DNA of 64,000 nt from Lachnospiraceae bacterium (GCA_014804445.1 JAAUZU010000006.1:1-64000); one strand, 5' to 3'; shown: positions 33,745 through 43,130, counted from the stretch's first letter. A program made the numbers and translations. Notes: generated from the letters alone by a model not told the origin.

Positions 33745-33773
33745 ATTATACTTCCAAATTGTGTAAATTACAA
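33745..33773 (-). promoter_or_regulatory. Promoter for the small membrane protein gene
   Basis: On the minus strand TTGTAA (33768-33773) and TATAAT (33745-33750) are 17 bases apart, 37 bases before the start codon. It is back to back with the trp promoter at 33822. Confidence 0.7.
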
Positions 33774-33821
33774 TGGTGAAAATTCGAACAGAACAGAGTG
33801 TGAGGATTTTGTAAAAAATTC

Positions 33822-33850
33822 TTGACACACAATCGTGCTGGTAGTAATAT
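33822..33850 (+). promoter_or_regulatory. Promoter of the trp operon and its T-box leader
   Basis: TTGACA (33822-33827) and TAATAT (33845-33850) are spaced by 17 bases. Transcription would start near 33857 and run through the T-box into trpE. Confidence 0.82.
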
Positions 33851-33898
33851 GATAAAAAATAAATAGTGGTAAGAAACCGATGATGTGGAGATAAAAAC

Positions 33899-34156
33899 AG
33901 AACGTGCACTTACAGAGAGACCGGGAGGCTGAGAACCGGACAGAACGCAGGCTGTTAAATGGACCACGGAGGGCATGGTGAACGGAAGTAGTTCTAAGTA
34001 GCTGTGACGTAAGGCATACGTTAGTTGCCAGGGATATGTTGGTATCCTGAAGAGTGCATTCATATGCATATGGCATGTGGGTGAAGCAAGGTGGCACCAC
34101 GGGTGAATTTGTAACTCGTCCTTGACAGATAGATGATATCTGTCAGGGATTTTTTT
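33899..34156 (+). promoter_or_regulatory. T-box riboswitch (tRNA-Trp), with terminator, upstream of trpE
   Basis: The conserved T-box sequence AAGGTGGCACCACGGG lies at 34088-34103. Its bulge UGGC pairs with a tRNA 3' end GCCA, and a G discriminator is characteristic of tRNA-Trp. Stem I is closed by AGAAC (33899-33903) with GTTCT (33991-33995) and ACTT/AAGT inside it. A UGG codon at 33976-33978 on its 3' side is the likely specifier. The terminator is a 12-bp stem, 34120-34131 with 34137-34148, followed by seven Ts. Uncharged tRNA-Trp would stabilise the antiterminator and switch on the trp operon. Assignment to Trp rests on codon, discriminator and downstream genes together. Confidence 0.9.
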
Positions 34157-34240
34157 GTGCCTGTAAATATGCAGCGGTTTCAAGTATCTAAGGCGAACCG
34201 ATAAGTGCAAACACAAAACAGGCAGAACGGGAGGCGCAGA

Positions 34241-35737
34241 GTGAAACAGATGGAAACCGATAAAATGGAAATTTTTCCGGCAAAGGAGATGATTGACACG
34301 CTGATTGAGGGAGGACAGTACAGTATCATTCCTCTTTGGACGGAAATTTACGCGGATGCGGCGACGCCGATAGAGGTGTTAAGAAGATTAAAAAAAGTGA
34401 GCAGTCATGTTTTCCTCTTAGAGAGCGCAGAGGACAACAGGCACTTTGGAAGATACACCTTTCTGGGATTTGACCCGAAGCTGGAAATTACATGCAGGGA
34501 CGGAAAGGTGCAGATCACGAAAAAGGGAGAGAAGCGGATACTGTATGACAATCCGGCAAAATGCGTGAGGGAACTGATACAGACGTACAAAAGCCCTTAT
34601 ATAGAGGGACTTCCCGCTTTCAGCGGCGGTCTTGTCGGTTATTTTTCCTACGATTTTATCAAGTACAGTGAACCGGCGCTTGACTTGGACGCGAAGGATT
34701 CCGAACAGTTTGCGGACATAAACCTGATGTTGTTTGATAAATTAATTTGCTTTGATAATTATCGGCAGAAAATCCTGCTGATACAGAATGTAGACGCAGC
34801 ACAGGCACAGACGGATTACGATAAGGTGAAAAATGACCTTGCGGCGCTTAAAGAACTGGTGCTTTTTGGGGAAAAGAAGGAAGAAGAGGGATTTGCCCTG
34901 AAATCGCCTTTCAGCCCGTTGTTTACGGAAGAAGAATATTGCAGCATGGTAGAAAAGGCAAAGCATTATATCAGGGAGGGCGATATCTTTCAGGTGGTGC
35001 TTTCCAACAGGCTGGAGGCAGAAATGGAAGGAAGCCTGCTGGATGTGTATCGGGTCTTGCGGACACAGAATCCCTCACCCTACATGTTCTACTTTTCCGG
35101 CGCAGACGGCGAAATTGCCGGAGCGAGCCCGGAAACATTGGTAAAGCTGGAAGGAGAAAAGCTGTACACCTTTCCGCTGGCCGGCACCCGAAGGCGGGGG
35201 AAGGACAGAGAGGAGGATGAGCAGCTTGAGGCGGAGCTTCTGCAGGATGAGAAGGAGCTTGCAGAACACAATATGCTGGTAGATTTGGGAAGAAATGATT
35301 TAGGAAAAATAAGTGAAATTGGGTCGGTACAGGTAGAAAAGTACATGAGCATACACAGGTTTTCCCATGTCATGCATATTGGTTCCACTGTATCAGGCAA
35401 AATTCGCAAAGACAAGGATGGTCTGGACGCCGTGGAAGCAGTGCTGCCGGCGGGAACGCTTTCCGGTGCGCCGAAAATCCGTGCCTGTGAGATTATCAAC
35501 GAACTGGAAGATAACAAGAGAGGGATTTACGGCGGTGCCATCGGCTATCTTTCCTTTACGGGAGGCATGGATACTTGTATTGCAATCCGGCTGGCTTTTT
35601 CCAAAAACGGAAAGGTGTATGTGCGTGCCGGAGCAGGGATTGTGGCGGACAGCGTGCCCGAGAAGGAATATAGGGAATGCATTCAGAAGGCGGCGGCAGT
35701 GGTAGGTGCAGCGGAGACGGCAAAGGGAGGGATTTGA
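34241..35737 (+). CDS. trpE: Anthranilate synthase component I
   Basis: This 498-residue enzyme makes anthranilate from chorismate using ammonia from TrpG. Conserved chorismate-binding segments are visible: GDIFQVVLSNRLE, GASPETLVKLEGEKLYTFPLAGTRRRG, LVDLGRNDLGKI, FSHVMHIGSTVSG and PAGTLSGAPKIRACEIIN. The feedback-inhibition motif appears as LLESAEDN near residues 58-65. The start is taken as GTG 34241, six bases after GGGAGG. ATG 34250 is nine bases further on, and the upstream GTG 34205 has no ribosome site. It is the first gene of trpEGDCFBA and ends one base before trpG. Confidence 0.95.
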   Translation: MKQMETDKMEIFPAKEMIDTLIEGGQYSIIPLWTEIYADAATPIEVLRRLKKVSSHVFLLESAEDNRHFGRYTFLGFDPKLEITCRDGKVQITKKGEKRILYDNPAKCVRELIQTYKSPYIEGLPAFSGGLVGYFSYDFIKYSEPALDLDAKDSEQFADINLMLFDKLICFDNYRQKILLIQNVDAAQAQTDYDKVKNDLAALKELVLFGEKKEEEGFALKSPFSPLFTEEEYCSMVEKAKHYIREGDIFQVVLSNRLEAEMEGSLLDVYRVLRTQNPSPYMFYFSGADGEIAGASPETLVKLEGEKLYTFPLAGTRRRGKDREEDEQLEAELLQDEKELAEHNMLVDLGRNDLGKISEIGSVQVEKYMSIHRFSHVMHIGSTVSGKIRKDKDGLDAVEAVLPAGTLSGAPKIRACEIINELEDNKRGIYGGAIGYLSFTGGMDTCIAIRLAFSKNGKVYVRAGAGIVADSVPEKEYRECIQKAAAVVGAAETAKGGI

Positions 35738-35738
35738 C

Positions 35739-36305
35739 ATGATTTTACTGATAGACAATTATGACAGTTTTGCCTATAACGTATATCAGCTTATCGGAAG
35801 TGTTGAGCCGGATATCAAGGTGATTCGAAATGATGAAATGACGGTGGAGGAGATAGAGCGGGAAAAGCCGGGGGCAATTGTGCTTTCGCCGGGGCCCGGA
35901 AGACCGGAGGCGGCAGGCGTATGCTGTGATGTGGTAAGCCGGCTTGCCGGAAAGGTAAAAATATTGGGAATTTGTCTAGGACATCAGGCAATCTGCCAGG
36001 TGTATGGTGCAGAAATCACATACGCAAAGAACCTGATGCACGGCAAGCAGTCCGAGGTGTTTACGGAGTCGGACAGCCGGCTTTTTGCCGGAATGGCAAG
36101 CAGCTTTTTGGTGGCAAGGTATCACTCGCTGGCGGCCAAAGAGCGCACGCTGCCGGACTGCCTGCGGGTAACGGCGCGGACGGCGGACGGTGAGGTGATG
36201 GCGGTGGAACACAGGGAATATCCGGTGTTTGGCGTACAGTTCCATCCGGAATCCGTGCTGACGCCGCAGGGAAAACAGATTATAGAAAATTTTCTTAAAA
36301 TTTAG
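35739..36305 (+). CDS. trpG: Anthranilate synthase component II, glutamine amidotransferase
   Basis: This 188-residue class I amidotransferase gives ammonia to TrpE. The oxyanion-strand motif is [10 protein letters not shown], the nucleophile Cys is in [10 protein letters not shown] near residue 80, and the catalytic His-Glu is in [11 protein letters not shown] near residue 170. In many Clostridia the same subunit also serves PabB, but no pab gene is near. AAAGGGAGGG precedes ATG 35739, one base after the trpE stop. It is not fused to TrpD, unlike in enteric bacteria. Confidence 0.94.
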   Translation: MILLIDNYDSFAYNVYQLIGSVEPDIKVIRNDEMTVEEIEREKPGAIVLSPGPGRPEAAGVCCDVVSRLAGKVKILGICLGHQAICQVYGAEITYAKNLMHGKQSEVFTESDSRLFAGMASSFLVARYHSLAAKERTLPDCLRVTARTADGEVMAVEHREYPVFGVQFHPESVLTPQGKQIIENFLKI

Positions 36306-36325
36306 AATGTGGGAGGAACAGAAAA

Positions 36326-37351
36326 ATGATTCAGGAAGCAATTATCAAACTGGCAAAGAAAGAAGATATCGGATATGAAATGGCAAAAACGGTGATGGAT
36401 GAAATTATGAGCGGCGAAGCAACTGACGTGCAGAAAGCGGCGTACTTAAGCGAGCTGTCCATGAAGGGAGAAACCATCGAGGAGATTACCGGTTCCGCGG
36501 AAGAGATGAGAAACCATGCCACAAAGCTGCCTTATGAGGGAGAAGCACTGGAGATTGTGGGAACCGGCGGGGACGGCTCCAATTCCTTTAATATTTCCAC
36601 GACAGCGGCGCTTGTCATATCGGCAGCAGGCGTTCCCGTGGCAAAGCACGGAAACCGTGCGGCAAGCTCTAAATCGGGAGCTGCAGACGTGTTGGAGGCC
36701 TTGGGCGTAAACATTATGATTTCGCCGGAAAGAAGCGCTGAGATTTTGCGTGAAATCGGAATCTGCTTTTTGTTTGCACAAGGATATCACGGCGCCATGA
36801 AATATGTGGGTCCTATCAGAAAAGAACTGGGTATCCGGACCGTTTTCAATATATTGGGACCGTTGACGAATCCGGCGAGGGCATCCTTGCAGCTTATGGG
36901 TGTGTATGACGCGGCATTGGTGCCCGATATGGCAAAGGTACTTATGAATCTTGGCGTGAAGAGAGGCATGGTGGTCTACGGTCAGGATAAGCTGGATGAG
37001 ATTTCGTTAAGCGCGCCGACAACTGTGTGTGAAATTGCGAACGGAAAGCTGATCTCTTATGAAATTACACCGGAACAGTTCGGATTTGCGCGCTGTGAAA
37101 AGGAAGCACTGACGGGTGGCACTCCTGAGGAAAATGCAGCCATTACAAGACAAATCCTACAGGGGGAAAAGGGAGCCCGACGGGATGCAGTCGTGATGAA
37201 CGCAGGCGCTGCCCTCTATATTGCGGGTAAGGCAGCGGATATAGCAGGCGGTATCCGTCTTGCGGAGGAAATGATAGACAGCGGAAGGGCAGAAAAACAG
37301 CTTGAGGCGTTTATTCGTCTTTCTTATGAAGAGGAGAAACAGGTATGTTAA
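36326..37351 (+). CDS. trpD: Anthranilate phosphoribosyltransferase
   Basis: This 341-residue enzyme joins anthranilate to PRPP. The PRPP-binding glycine-rich motif [14 protein letters not shown] is near residue 78, [21 protein letters not shown] follows, and the metal/pyrophosphate segment [13 protein letters not shown] lies near residue 215. The length is that of stand-alone TrpD. GGGAGGAAC precedes ATG 36326. Its last codons overlap trpC by 7 bases. Confidence 0.95.
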   Translation: MIQEAIIKLAKKEDIGYEMAKTVMDEIMSGEATDVQKAAYLSELSMKGETIEEITGSAEEMRNHATKLPYEGEALEIVGTGGDGSNSFNISTTAALVISAAGVPVAKHGNRAASSKSGAADVLEALGVNIMISPERSAEILREIGICFLFAQGYHGAMKYVGPIRKELGIRTVFNILGPLTNPARASLQLMGVYDAALVPDMAKVLMNLGVKRGMVVYGQDKLDEISLSAPTTVCEIANGKLISYEITPEQFGFARCEKEALTGGTPEENAAITRQILQGEKGARRDAVVMNAGAALYIAGKAADIAGGIRLAEEMIDSGRAEKQLEAFIRLSYEEEKQVC

Positions 37352-38145
37352 ATATTTTGCAGGAAATCGCAGAAAGGACAATGCAGCGGGTTGCAGAAGC
37401 AAAAAAGGAGATAACGCCTGCCGAGATGAAAAAAAGAGCGGAAAGCTGCAGGGCAAACGCAGATTTCCCATTTGAAGCGGCGCTGAAAAAGAAAGGTCTT
37501 TCTTTTATCTGTGAGGTGAAAAAGGCGTCTCCCTCAAAGGGCATTATCGCAGAGGATTTTCCTTATATCCAAATTGCGGAAACTTATGAAAGGGCGGGGG
37601 CAGATGCACTTTCGGTGCTGACGGAACCGTACTATTTTAAGGGAAGTAATGATTATTTAAGAGAAATCAGGGAGCATAGCGGGCTGCCGATTCTGCGGAA
37701 GGATTTTACGGTAGATGAATACATGATATATGAGGCAAAAGTGTTAGGAGCGGATGCAGTGCTTTTCATCTGCGCCATTCTGACGGACGCACAACTTGCA
37801 GCGTATGTACAACTTGCAAAAAGCCTTGGCATGTCGGCGCTTGTAGAGGCGCATGACAGTGTGGAGGTGGAGAGGGCACTTGCCTGTAAGGCTTCCATTA
37901 TCGGGGTAAACAACAGAAATTTAAAGGATTTTTCGGTGGATATTGAAAATTCCGTAAGGCTTCGGAAAATGGTGCCGGAGGATATCATATTTGTCTCGGA
38001 GAGCGGGATTAAAACACCACAGGATGTGCAGGTGCTTATGGAAAACGGGACGGACGCCGTCCTGATAGGAGAGACGCTGATGCGAAGCGGAAACGTGCAG
38101 GAAACACTTGCGCAGATGAGGAAAGGAAAAGACGATGCTGGTTAA
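37345..38145 (+). CDS. trpC: Indole-3-glycerol phosphate synthase
   Basis: This 266-residue TIM-barrel enzyme closes the indole ring. It has the catalytic Lys in [13 protein letters not shown] (near residue 52), [28 protein letters not shown] and [11 protein letters not shown], and ends in [13 protein letters not shown]. The N-terminal helical region that binds substrate is complete ([20 protein letters not shown]). It overlaps trpD by 7 bases and trpF by 11, so translation is coupled. Here TrpC and TrpF are separate proteins. Confidence 0.95.
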   Translation: MLNILQEIAERTMQRVAEAKKEITPAEMKKRAESCRANADFPFEAALKKKGLSFICEVKKASPSKGIIAEDFPYIQIAETYERAGADALSVLTEPYYFKGSNDYLREIREHSGLPILRKDFTVDEYMIYEAKVLGADAVLFICAILTDAQLAAYVQLAKSLGMSALVEAHDSVEVERALACKASIIGVNNRNLKDFSVDIENSVRLRKMVPEDIIFVSESGIKTPQDVQVLMENGTDAVLIGETLMRSGNVQETLAQMRKGKDDAG

Positions 38146-38737
38146 GATTTGCGGGCTTTGCAGGCAGCAGGATATAGCGTATGCAAATGAAGCGCAGCCG
38201 GACTTCGCGGGCTTTGTGTTCTGGGAAAAGAGCAGGCGGTATGTAAATGATGAACTGGCGGCGCAGCTAAAGAAAAAACTGGATTCCCGCATACAGGCGG
38301 TTGGCGTATTTGTGGACGAATCGCCGGATAAAATCCTTCGCTTGCTTTTAGACGGTGTCATTGACATTGCACAGCTTCATGGTGCCGAGACGGAGGAGGA
38401 AATTCGGTGGCTTAAGGAAAAATCAGGAAAACCGGTTTGGAAGGCTGTCGTGGTAAAAAGCGCTGCTGATGTGGAGCGATGGCGCTCTTCGCAGTCGGAT
38501 ATGATTTTATTTGACGGCGGCAGGGGAGAGGGACGCGTCTTTTTATGGGAGCACCTGTCCGGTTTTGACAGACCCTTTTTCCTTGCGGGCGGCATGACGG
38601 TGGAAAAATTAGAAAGTGTAAAGAGGAATCCTTTTCTTGCCGGAATCGACGTCAGCAGCGGTGTGGAAACGGACGGCGTAAAGGATAGGGAGAAAATGTG
38701 CCGGTTTGTGCAGCAGGTAAGAGCAGGAAACAGATAG
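38135..38737 (+). CDS. trpF: Phosphoribosylanthranilate isomerase
   Basis: This 200-residue TIM-barrel isomerase carries out the Amadori step between TrpD and TrpC. The catalytic Cys is in [10 protein letters not shown] near residue 6, and FWEKSRRYV follows. The second catalytic Asp is in LFDGGRGEG near residue 130, and the C-terminal phosphate loops are [10 protein letters not shown] and GIDVSSGVE. It is slightly compact, as usual for TrpF. ATG 38135 overlaps the end of trpC, with AGGAAAGGAA before it. Confidence 0.93.
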   Translation: MLVKICGLCRQQDIAYANEAQPDFAGFVFWEKSRRYVNDELAAQLKKKLDSRIQAVGVFVDESPDKILRLLLDGVIDIAQLHGAETEEEIRWLKEKSGKPVWKAVVVKSAADVERWRSSQSDMILFDGGRGEGRVFLWEHLSGFDRPFFLAGGMTVEKLESVKRNPFLAGIDVSSGVETDGVKDREKMCRFVQQVRAGNR

Positions 38738-38756
38738 GAAAGGAAAGAAAGAGAAT

Positions 38757-39944
38757 ATGGTAAGCAGAGGAAGATATGGAAATTACGGGGGACAGTATAT
38801 CCCCGAAACCCTGATGAATGAGCTGATTCATTTGGAAGAACGCTATGAATTTTATAAAAATGACAAGGATTTTCTGGAAGAGCTGGATACGCTTTTTAAG
38901 GAGTATGCGGGGCGCCCGTCCCTTCTTTACTACGCAGAGAAGATGACAAAGGATTTGGGCGGCGCAAAAATCTATCTGAAACGTGAAGATTTAAACCATA
39001 CGGGCTCCCATAAAATCAACAATGTGCTGGGGCAGGCTCTTCTGGCTAAAAAGATGGGAAAAACCAGACTGATAGCGGAGACGGGAGCGGGACAGCATGG
39101 CGTTGCCACGGCGACGGCAGCAGCGCTCTTTGGCATGGAGTGTGAAATCTTTATGGGTGAGGAGGATACCGAGCGGCAGGCGCTCAATGTGTACCGTATG
39201 GAGCTTTTGGGCGCAAAGGTGCATCCGGTAAAAAGCGGTACAAGAACCTTGAAGGATGCGGTCAATGAAACCATGCGCGAGTGGGCGTCCCGCGTGGACG
39301 ATACGCTGTATGTGCTGGGTTCTGTCATGGGCCCGCACCCGTTTCCCATGATTGTGCGGGATTTTCAGAGTGTGATTTCGCGGGAGGCAAGGGCACAGAT
39401 ACTGGAAAAGGAAGGAAAACTGCCGTCCGCAGTGGTGGCATGCGTGGGCGGCGGCAGCAATGCCATGGGCGCTTTTTACAATTTTATTGAGGATAAAGAA
39501 GTGAGGCTTATCGGCTGTGAGGCGGCGGGTAAGGGCGTGGACTCTGCACTTACGGCGGCAACCATTGCAACCGGAAGCGTCGGCATTTTCCACGGCATGA
39601 AATCCTACTTCTGTCAAGACGAATTCGGACAGATTGCACCGGTTTATTCTATCTCAGCGGGGCTCGACTATCCGGGCATCGGTCCGGAGCACGCTTACCT
39701 GCATGATACGGGCAGGGCAGAATATGTGCCAGTGACGGACGACGAGGCGGTTGCGGCATTTGAATATATGGCAAGGACGGAGGGCATCATCTGCGCCATT
39801 GAGAGTGCCCATGCCATAGCGCATGTGCAGAAGATAGCGGGCAGTATGGACAAAGATGACATTATTATCGTCAATATTTCCGGCAGGGGAGATAAGGATG
39901 TCGCGGCGATAGCAAGATACAGAGGGAGGGATATTCATGAGTAA
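38757..39944 (+). CDS. trpB: Tryptophan synthase beta chain
   Basis: This 395-residue PLP enzyme condenses indole with serine. The PLP lysine is in [16 protein letters not shown] near residue 84, the catalytic Glu is in AETGAGQHG, and the phosphate loop is [12 protein letters not shown] near residue 228. It is the TrpB1 type, which works with TrpA through an indole tunnel. GGAAAGGAAAGAAAG lies before ATG 38757. The trpA start overlaps its end by 8 bases. Confidence 0.96.
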   Translation: MVSRGRYGNYGGQYIPETLMNELIHLEERYEFYKNDKDFLEELDTLFKEYAGRPSLLYYAEKMTKDLGGAKIYLKREDLNHTGSHKINNVLGQALLAKKMGKTRLIAETGAGQHGVATATAAALFGMECEIFMGEEDTERQALNVYRMELLGAKVHPVKSGTRTLKDAVNETMREWASRVDDTLYVLGSVMGPHPFPMIVRDFQSVISREARAQILEKEGKLPSAVVACVGGGSNAMGAFYNFIEDKEVRLIGCEAAGKGVDSALTAATIATGSVGIFHGMKSYFCQDEFGQIAPVYSISAGLDYPGIGPEHAYLHDTGRAEYVPVTDDEAVAAFEYMARTEGIICAIESAHAIAHVQKIAGSMDKDDIIIVNISGRGDKDVAAIARYRGRDIHE

Positions 39945-40707
39945 AATAAGGGAGGCATTTGCGAACGGCAAAGCATTTATTGCGTTTTTGACGGCGGGGG
40001 ACCCGACTGCAGAATGTACGGTAAACTATATTTTGGAAATGGAAAAGGCGGGGGCGGATTTGATTGAAATCGGCATACCCTTTTCAGACCCCACCGCTGA
40101 GGGCGTGGTGATTCAGGAGGCAAGCTTACGCGCCTTAAAGGGAGGCATGACGACGGAAGGCGTATTTCAGATTGTGGAAGAGGTCAGAAAAAAGTCGCAG
40201 GTGCCGCTGGCGCTGATGACCTATTTAAATCCGGTTTTCCACTATGGATATGAGGCGTTTTTTTCCCGCTGTCAGAGTTTGGGTGTAGACGGCATTATTG
40301 TCCCGGACCTTCCTTTTGAGGAAAAAGGAGAAGCGGAAGAGGTGGCGGCACGTTTTGGCGTTGACGTGGTTTCCCTGATTGCGCCTACCTCGAAGGAGCG
40401 GATACGGCTGATAGCAAAAGAAGCGAAAGGTTTTATTTATGTGGTGTCCTCCATGGGCGTGACCGGTGTGCGCAGCAAAATCACAACGGATATAGCCAGT
40501 ATGGTAAAGGAAATCAGGGCAGTTACGGATACGCACTGTGCCATTGGCTTTGGAATCAGTACACCCGAGCAGGCGGCAGAAATGGCGGGCTATGCAGATG
40601 GCGTCATTGTGGGAAGCGCCATTGTAAAATTGATAGAAAAAAAAGGTGCAAATGCGGAGGAAGAGCTGTACCGTTACGTAAGTTCTATGAAGGCGGCTAT
40701 AAAATAA
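39937..40707 (+). CDS. trpA: Tryptophan synthase alpha chain
   Basis: This 256-residue TIM-barrel lyase releases indole from indole glycerol phosphate to TrpB. The catalytic Glu is in [20 protein letters not shown] (near residue 44) and the catalytic Asp is in [13 protein letters not shown]. The flexible loop [13 protein letters not shown] and the phosphate sites GFGISTPEQ and GVIVGSAIV are intact. GGAGGGATATTC precedes ATG 39937. It is the last gene of the trp operon. No strong terminator hairpin is visible before the next promoter at 40731. Confidence 0.95.
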   Translation: MSKIREAFANGKAFIAFLTAGDPTAECTVNYILEMEKAGADLIEIGIPFSDPTAEGVVIQEASLRALKGGMTTEGVFQIVEEVRKKSQVPLALMTYLNPVFHYGYEAFFSRCQSLGVDGIIVPDLPFEEKGEAEEVAARFGVDVVSLIAPTSKERIRLIAKEAKGFIYVVSSMGVTGVRSKITTDIASMVKEIRAVTDTHCAIGFGISTPEQAAEMAGYADGVIVGSAIVKLIEKKGANAEEELYRYVSSMKAAIK

Positions 40708-40730
40708 ATGTAAGAGTGTCAATTTAAGAG

Positions 40731-40759
40731 TTGACAAAGTCGGCTGGCATGGGTATAAT
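40731..40759 (+). promoter_or_regulatory. Perfect consensus promoter for yceD-rpmF
   Basis: TTGACA (40731-40736) and TATAAT (40754-40759) are spaced by exactly 17 bases. A small stem-loop (GAAAGC / GCTTTC, about 40778-40797) lies in the leader just before the ribosome site at 40801. Confidence 0.88.
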
Positions 40760-40811
40760 AAATCAGTGTGTGAAAACGAAAGCGTGTAGATGCTTTCGCC
40801 AGGAGCAGGCT

Positions 40812-41330
40812 ATGTTACTTAATTTGACTGACGTATTGACATCTGAAGGAAAAACGAGGTCGGAAGAAATTGCTGTTGAAATGACTGCATTTGAAAGCCG
40901 CATGGGGCGTTTTCCAATCATGGAAAAAACGCCGCTGTACCTGAATCTCAGTAACGTGGGAGAGGGCAAGGCAGAGCTTTGCGGGCATATGGAATTGACA
41001 CAGCTTATGGATTGCGACCGCTGTCTGAAGGAAGTTCCCGTACAGATTGCACTGGATTTTACAAGAATCGTGGCAGTAACGGACGAAGAGTTTTCTGATG
41101 AGAGTGATTTGGAATTGATAAACGGCTGTCAGTTGGACATAGAATCACTGGTATACAACGAGCTTTTGATGAACCAGCCTGAGAAGGTACTTTGTAAGCC
41201 GGATTGCAAGGGAATTTGTAAGAAGTGTGGCAAGGACCTGAATGAAGGGGATTGTGGGTGTGATACCTTTGTACCGGATCCCCGCATGGCGGTGTTACAG
41301 GATATCTTTAACGCAAATAAGGAGGTGTAA
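40812..41330 (+). CDS. yceD: YceD family protein (DUF177), cotranscribed with rpmF
   Basis: This 172-residue DUF177 protein is linked to 23S rRNA maturation or ribosome assembly in bacteria and plants. It has the conserved DCDRCLKEV segment near residue 77 and a Cys-rich end (CKPDCKGICKKCGKDLNEGDCGC), probably a metal-binding knot in the Clostridia version. ATG 40812 follows AGGAGC. It ends two bases before rpmF, the arrangement conserved across bacteria, which couples it to ribosome supply. Confidence 0.92.
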   Translation: MLLNLTDVLTSEGKTRSEEIAVEMTAFESRMGRFPIMEKTPLYLNLSNVGEGKAELCGHMELTQLMDCDRCLKEVPVQIALDFTRIVAVTDEEFSDESDLELINGCQLDIESLVYNELLMNQPEKVLCKPDCKGICKKCGKDLNEGDCGCDTFVPDPRMAVLQDIFNANKEV

Positions 41331-41332
41331 CG

Positions 41333-41512
41333 ATGTCTATTTGTCCCAAGAATAAAACTTCTAAGTCAAGAAGAGATAAGAGAAGAGCAAACTGGAAGAT
41401 GAGTGCTCCCACATTAGTGAAGTGCAGCAAATGCGGCGCATTAATGATGCCTCACAGAGTATGCAAGGCTTGTGGTTCTTACAATAAAAAAGAAATCATC
41501 AGCATGGACTAA
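41333..41512 (+). CDS. rpmF: 50S ribosomal protein L32
   Basis: This 59-residue ribosomal protein starts MSICPKNKTSKSRRDKRRAN and has two CxxC pairs (CSKCGA and CKACGS), so it is the zinc-binding C+ form rather than a zinc-independent paralogue. AAGGAGGTG precedes ATG 41333. A terminator follows at 41530. It sits directly after yceD, as in most bacteria. Confidence 0.96.
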   Translation: MSICPKNKTSKSRRDKRRANWKMSAPTLVKCSKCGALMMPHRVCKACGSYNKKEIISMD

Positions 41513-41529
41513 GCGTAAAGGCGAAGAGG

Positions 41530-41568
41530 AATCAAGGAATTTGTGGCATACAATTCCTTGATTTTTTT
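41530..41568 (+). terminator. Terminator after rpmF
   Basis: The 12-bp perfect stem AATCAAGGAATT (41530-41541) / AATTCCTTGATT (41552-41563) is followed by a run of Ts. The ~160 bases from here to 41727 hold only a promoter. Confidence 0.88.
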
Positions 41569-41649
41569 ATTTTAGCCCAATTCATCTAAGGTATAACTAA
41601 TTTTTGAAGGAAATTTTAGCAATATTGAATACGAGAAATGATAAAATAG

Positions 41650-41678
41650 TAGACATTAAACCGCATTTGTGATATACT
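41650..41678 (+). promoter_or_regulatory. Promoter for the coiled-coil protein
   Basis: TAGACA (41650-41655) and TATACT (41673-41678) are 17 bases apart, about 50 bases before ATG 41727. Confidence 0.62.
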
Positions 41679-41726
41679 CTTATCTACACAGTTACATAAC
41701 AGATACACATAAAGGGAGGTGACAGG

Positions 41727-42119
41727 ATGACAGATAACAAAAAACTGGATTTGATTCTGGAAAAAGTGAACAGTCTGGATGAGAAGGTAAGCAGTCTGGA
41801 CGAGAAGGTAAACCGTTTGGATGAGAAGGTGAACCGTTTGGATGAGAAGGTGAACGGCCTTGACAAAAAGGTAAGCAGCCTTGATGAAAGGGTAAATAGT
41901 CTTGAAGGTGATATGAAGGAAGTCCGGCAAAGGGTGACCAAAACCGATATGACACTGGAAAATGAGATTCGTGTGAATATTCAGCGCATAGCTGAAGGCC
42001 ATCTTGATTTGTCCAGAAAATTGGACGACTGTGTCAAAATTTCAAGTGATATCAAAGCAAAACAGGAAATACAGGATATTTATATTAACATGCACAATAG
42101 TAAGTTGAAGGCACTGTAA
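41727..42119 (+). CDS. Heptad-repeat coiled-coil protein, unknown function
   Basis: This 130-residue soluble protein is almost all helix. Residues ~14-62 are seven copies of a heptad of the form VN(S/R)LDEK with Val and Leu at the a and d positions, so a parallel coiled-coil rod is certain in outline. The rest is also helical with a charged surface. There is no signal peptide or membrane segment. GGGAGGTGACAGG precedes ATG 41727. Similar short proteins with variable numbers of these repeats are seen in Lachnospiraceae, but their role is not known. It has its own promoter and does not belong to a clear operon. Confidence 0.8.
   Translation: MTDNKKLDLILEKVNSLDEKVSSLDEKVNRLDEKVNRLDEKVNGLDKKVSSLDERVNSLEGDMKEVRQRVTKTDMTLENEIRVNIQRIAEGHLDLSRKLDDCVKISSDIKAKQEIQDIYINMHNSKLKAL
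41766..41912 (+). repeat. Seven 21-bp tandem repeats inside the coiled-coil gene
   Basis: Seven units of 21 bases (type GTGAACCGTTTGGATGAGAAG, codons for VNRLDEK) run end to end. Units 3 and 4 are almost identical, while units 1, 2 and 5-7 have drifted. Repeat length is a multiple of three, so gain or loss of units would keep the frame and lengthen the rod by one heptad. Confidence 0.85.
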
Positions 42120-42210
42120 AATCTTTCTATAAAAATCTGATTCTGAAATCTATCATATTTCATCATTTCATTAAATTTATCAGGAAAAAATGCTCCACTT
42201 TGCTTTCGTA

Positions 42211-42239
42211 TTGACAGAACTCTCCAAAAAGATTATTGT
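42211..42239 (+). promoter_or_regulatory. Promoter for the TraX-like gene
   Basis: TTGACA (42211-42216) and TATTGT (42234-42239) are spaced by 17 bases, 34 bases before the start ATG 42274. Confidence 0.7.
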
Positions 42240-42273
42240 ATTTGAAGAAAATCGAATCAAGGGGGGAGGGAAC

Positions 42274-43044
42274 ATGGACAATATGTCCGTTATACAGACA
42301 AAAGAAGGTTTTGCACCGGTACCTAAGTGGGGAATCAGCGGCAGTACGCTGAAAATCATTGCGATTATTGCCATGCTGACAGATCACATCGGAGCAGTGG
42401 TGGTATATGGATTTTGGCGACATGCATGGGATAACAGGTGTTTGGAAATTATATACTATGTCATGCGGCTTTTGATTGGGCGTATTGCATTTCCTATCTT
42501 TTGTTTCCTTTTGGTGGAGGGCTTCAACCACACGCACAATGCAGTAAAATACGCAGTGCGGCTGTTTGTATTTGCGCTGATTTCTGAAATTCCGTTTGAC
42601 CTTGCGGTTAAAGGAAGGCTGTTTGCACCGGAATCTCAGAATGTATTTTTTACGCTGTTTATCGGCCTGCTGGTCATGATGGCATACAGGGGAATTGAGG
42701 AGAAACTGAAGGCGGCTCTGTGGATAAAGCTTATCCTGTATATCGTGGCGCTTGGAGCGGGCATGGGACTTGCCTACTGGCTTGATACGGACTATGATTC
42801 GCTTGGCGTTTTGTGCATTATGGCGTTGTACATTTTCCGAAAAAAGAGAGTAGCCCAGATTGCGGCGGGGAGTGCCATCTTGTTGTTTTCAGGCGGCAGC
42901 GAACTGACCGCGCCGCTTGCGTTTATCCCCATCGCTTTTTACAATGGCGAGAGAGGGCTGAAAATAAAATATTTCTTCTACCTGTTTTATCCCATTCATC
43001 TGCTGGTTTTATATTTTATCGCATATTTTCTGGGATTGATTTAG
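42274..43044 (+). CDS. TraX-family integral membrane protein
   Basis: This 256-residue membrane protein has about seven to eight hydrophobic helices. It has the family segments KIIAIIAMLTDHIGAVV near the N-terminus, RIAFPIFCFLLVEGF and ISEIPFDLA. The TraX family is named for F-pilin N-acetylation. In Firmicutes it is widespread on chromosomes and probably acylates or acetylates surface molecules, which here is inference. No pilus or conjugation gene is nearby. The start at 42274 follows GGGGGGAGGG. In-frame ATG 42190 upstream overlaps the promoter. Confidence 0.85.
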   Translation: MDNMSVIQTKEGFAPVPKWGISGSTLKIIAIIAMLTDHIGAVVVYGFWRHAWDNRCLEIIYYVMRLLIGRIAFPIFCFLLVEGFNHTHNAVKYAVRLFVFALISEIPFDLAVKGRLFAPESQNVFFTLFIGLLVMMAYRGIEEKLKAALWIKLILYIVALGAGMGLAYWLDTDYDSLGVLCIMALYIFRKKRVAQIAAGSAILLFSGGSELTAPLAFIPIAFYNGERGLKIKYFFYLFYPIHLLVLYFIAYFLGLI

Positions 43045-43063
43045 GGTAAAGCCTTTTTTGGAC

Positions 43064-43092
43064 TTGATTTTTAGATAGTCGTTTAGTATAGT
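43064..43092 (+). promoter_or_regulatory. Promoter for plsX-acpP
   Basis: TTGATT (43064-43069) and TATAGT (43087-43092) are 17 bases apart, 38 bases before plsX. No FapR- or FabT-type palindrome is evident around it. Confidence 0.68.
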
Positions 43093-43130
43093 AAAAAAGG
43101 AATGGAATTTAAACGAAAGGGAGAAACGAA

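Noticed and set aside
33961-33963. An earlier TGG (33960-33962) as the T-box specifier
   Set aside because: It lies in the upper part of Stem I. The TGG at 33976 is next to the closing helix on the 3' side, where specifiers are found.
41766-41912. The 21-bp tandem repeats as a CRISPR or noncoding array
   Set aside because: The units are directly adjacent without spacers and lie in frame inside a coding sequence.
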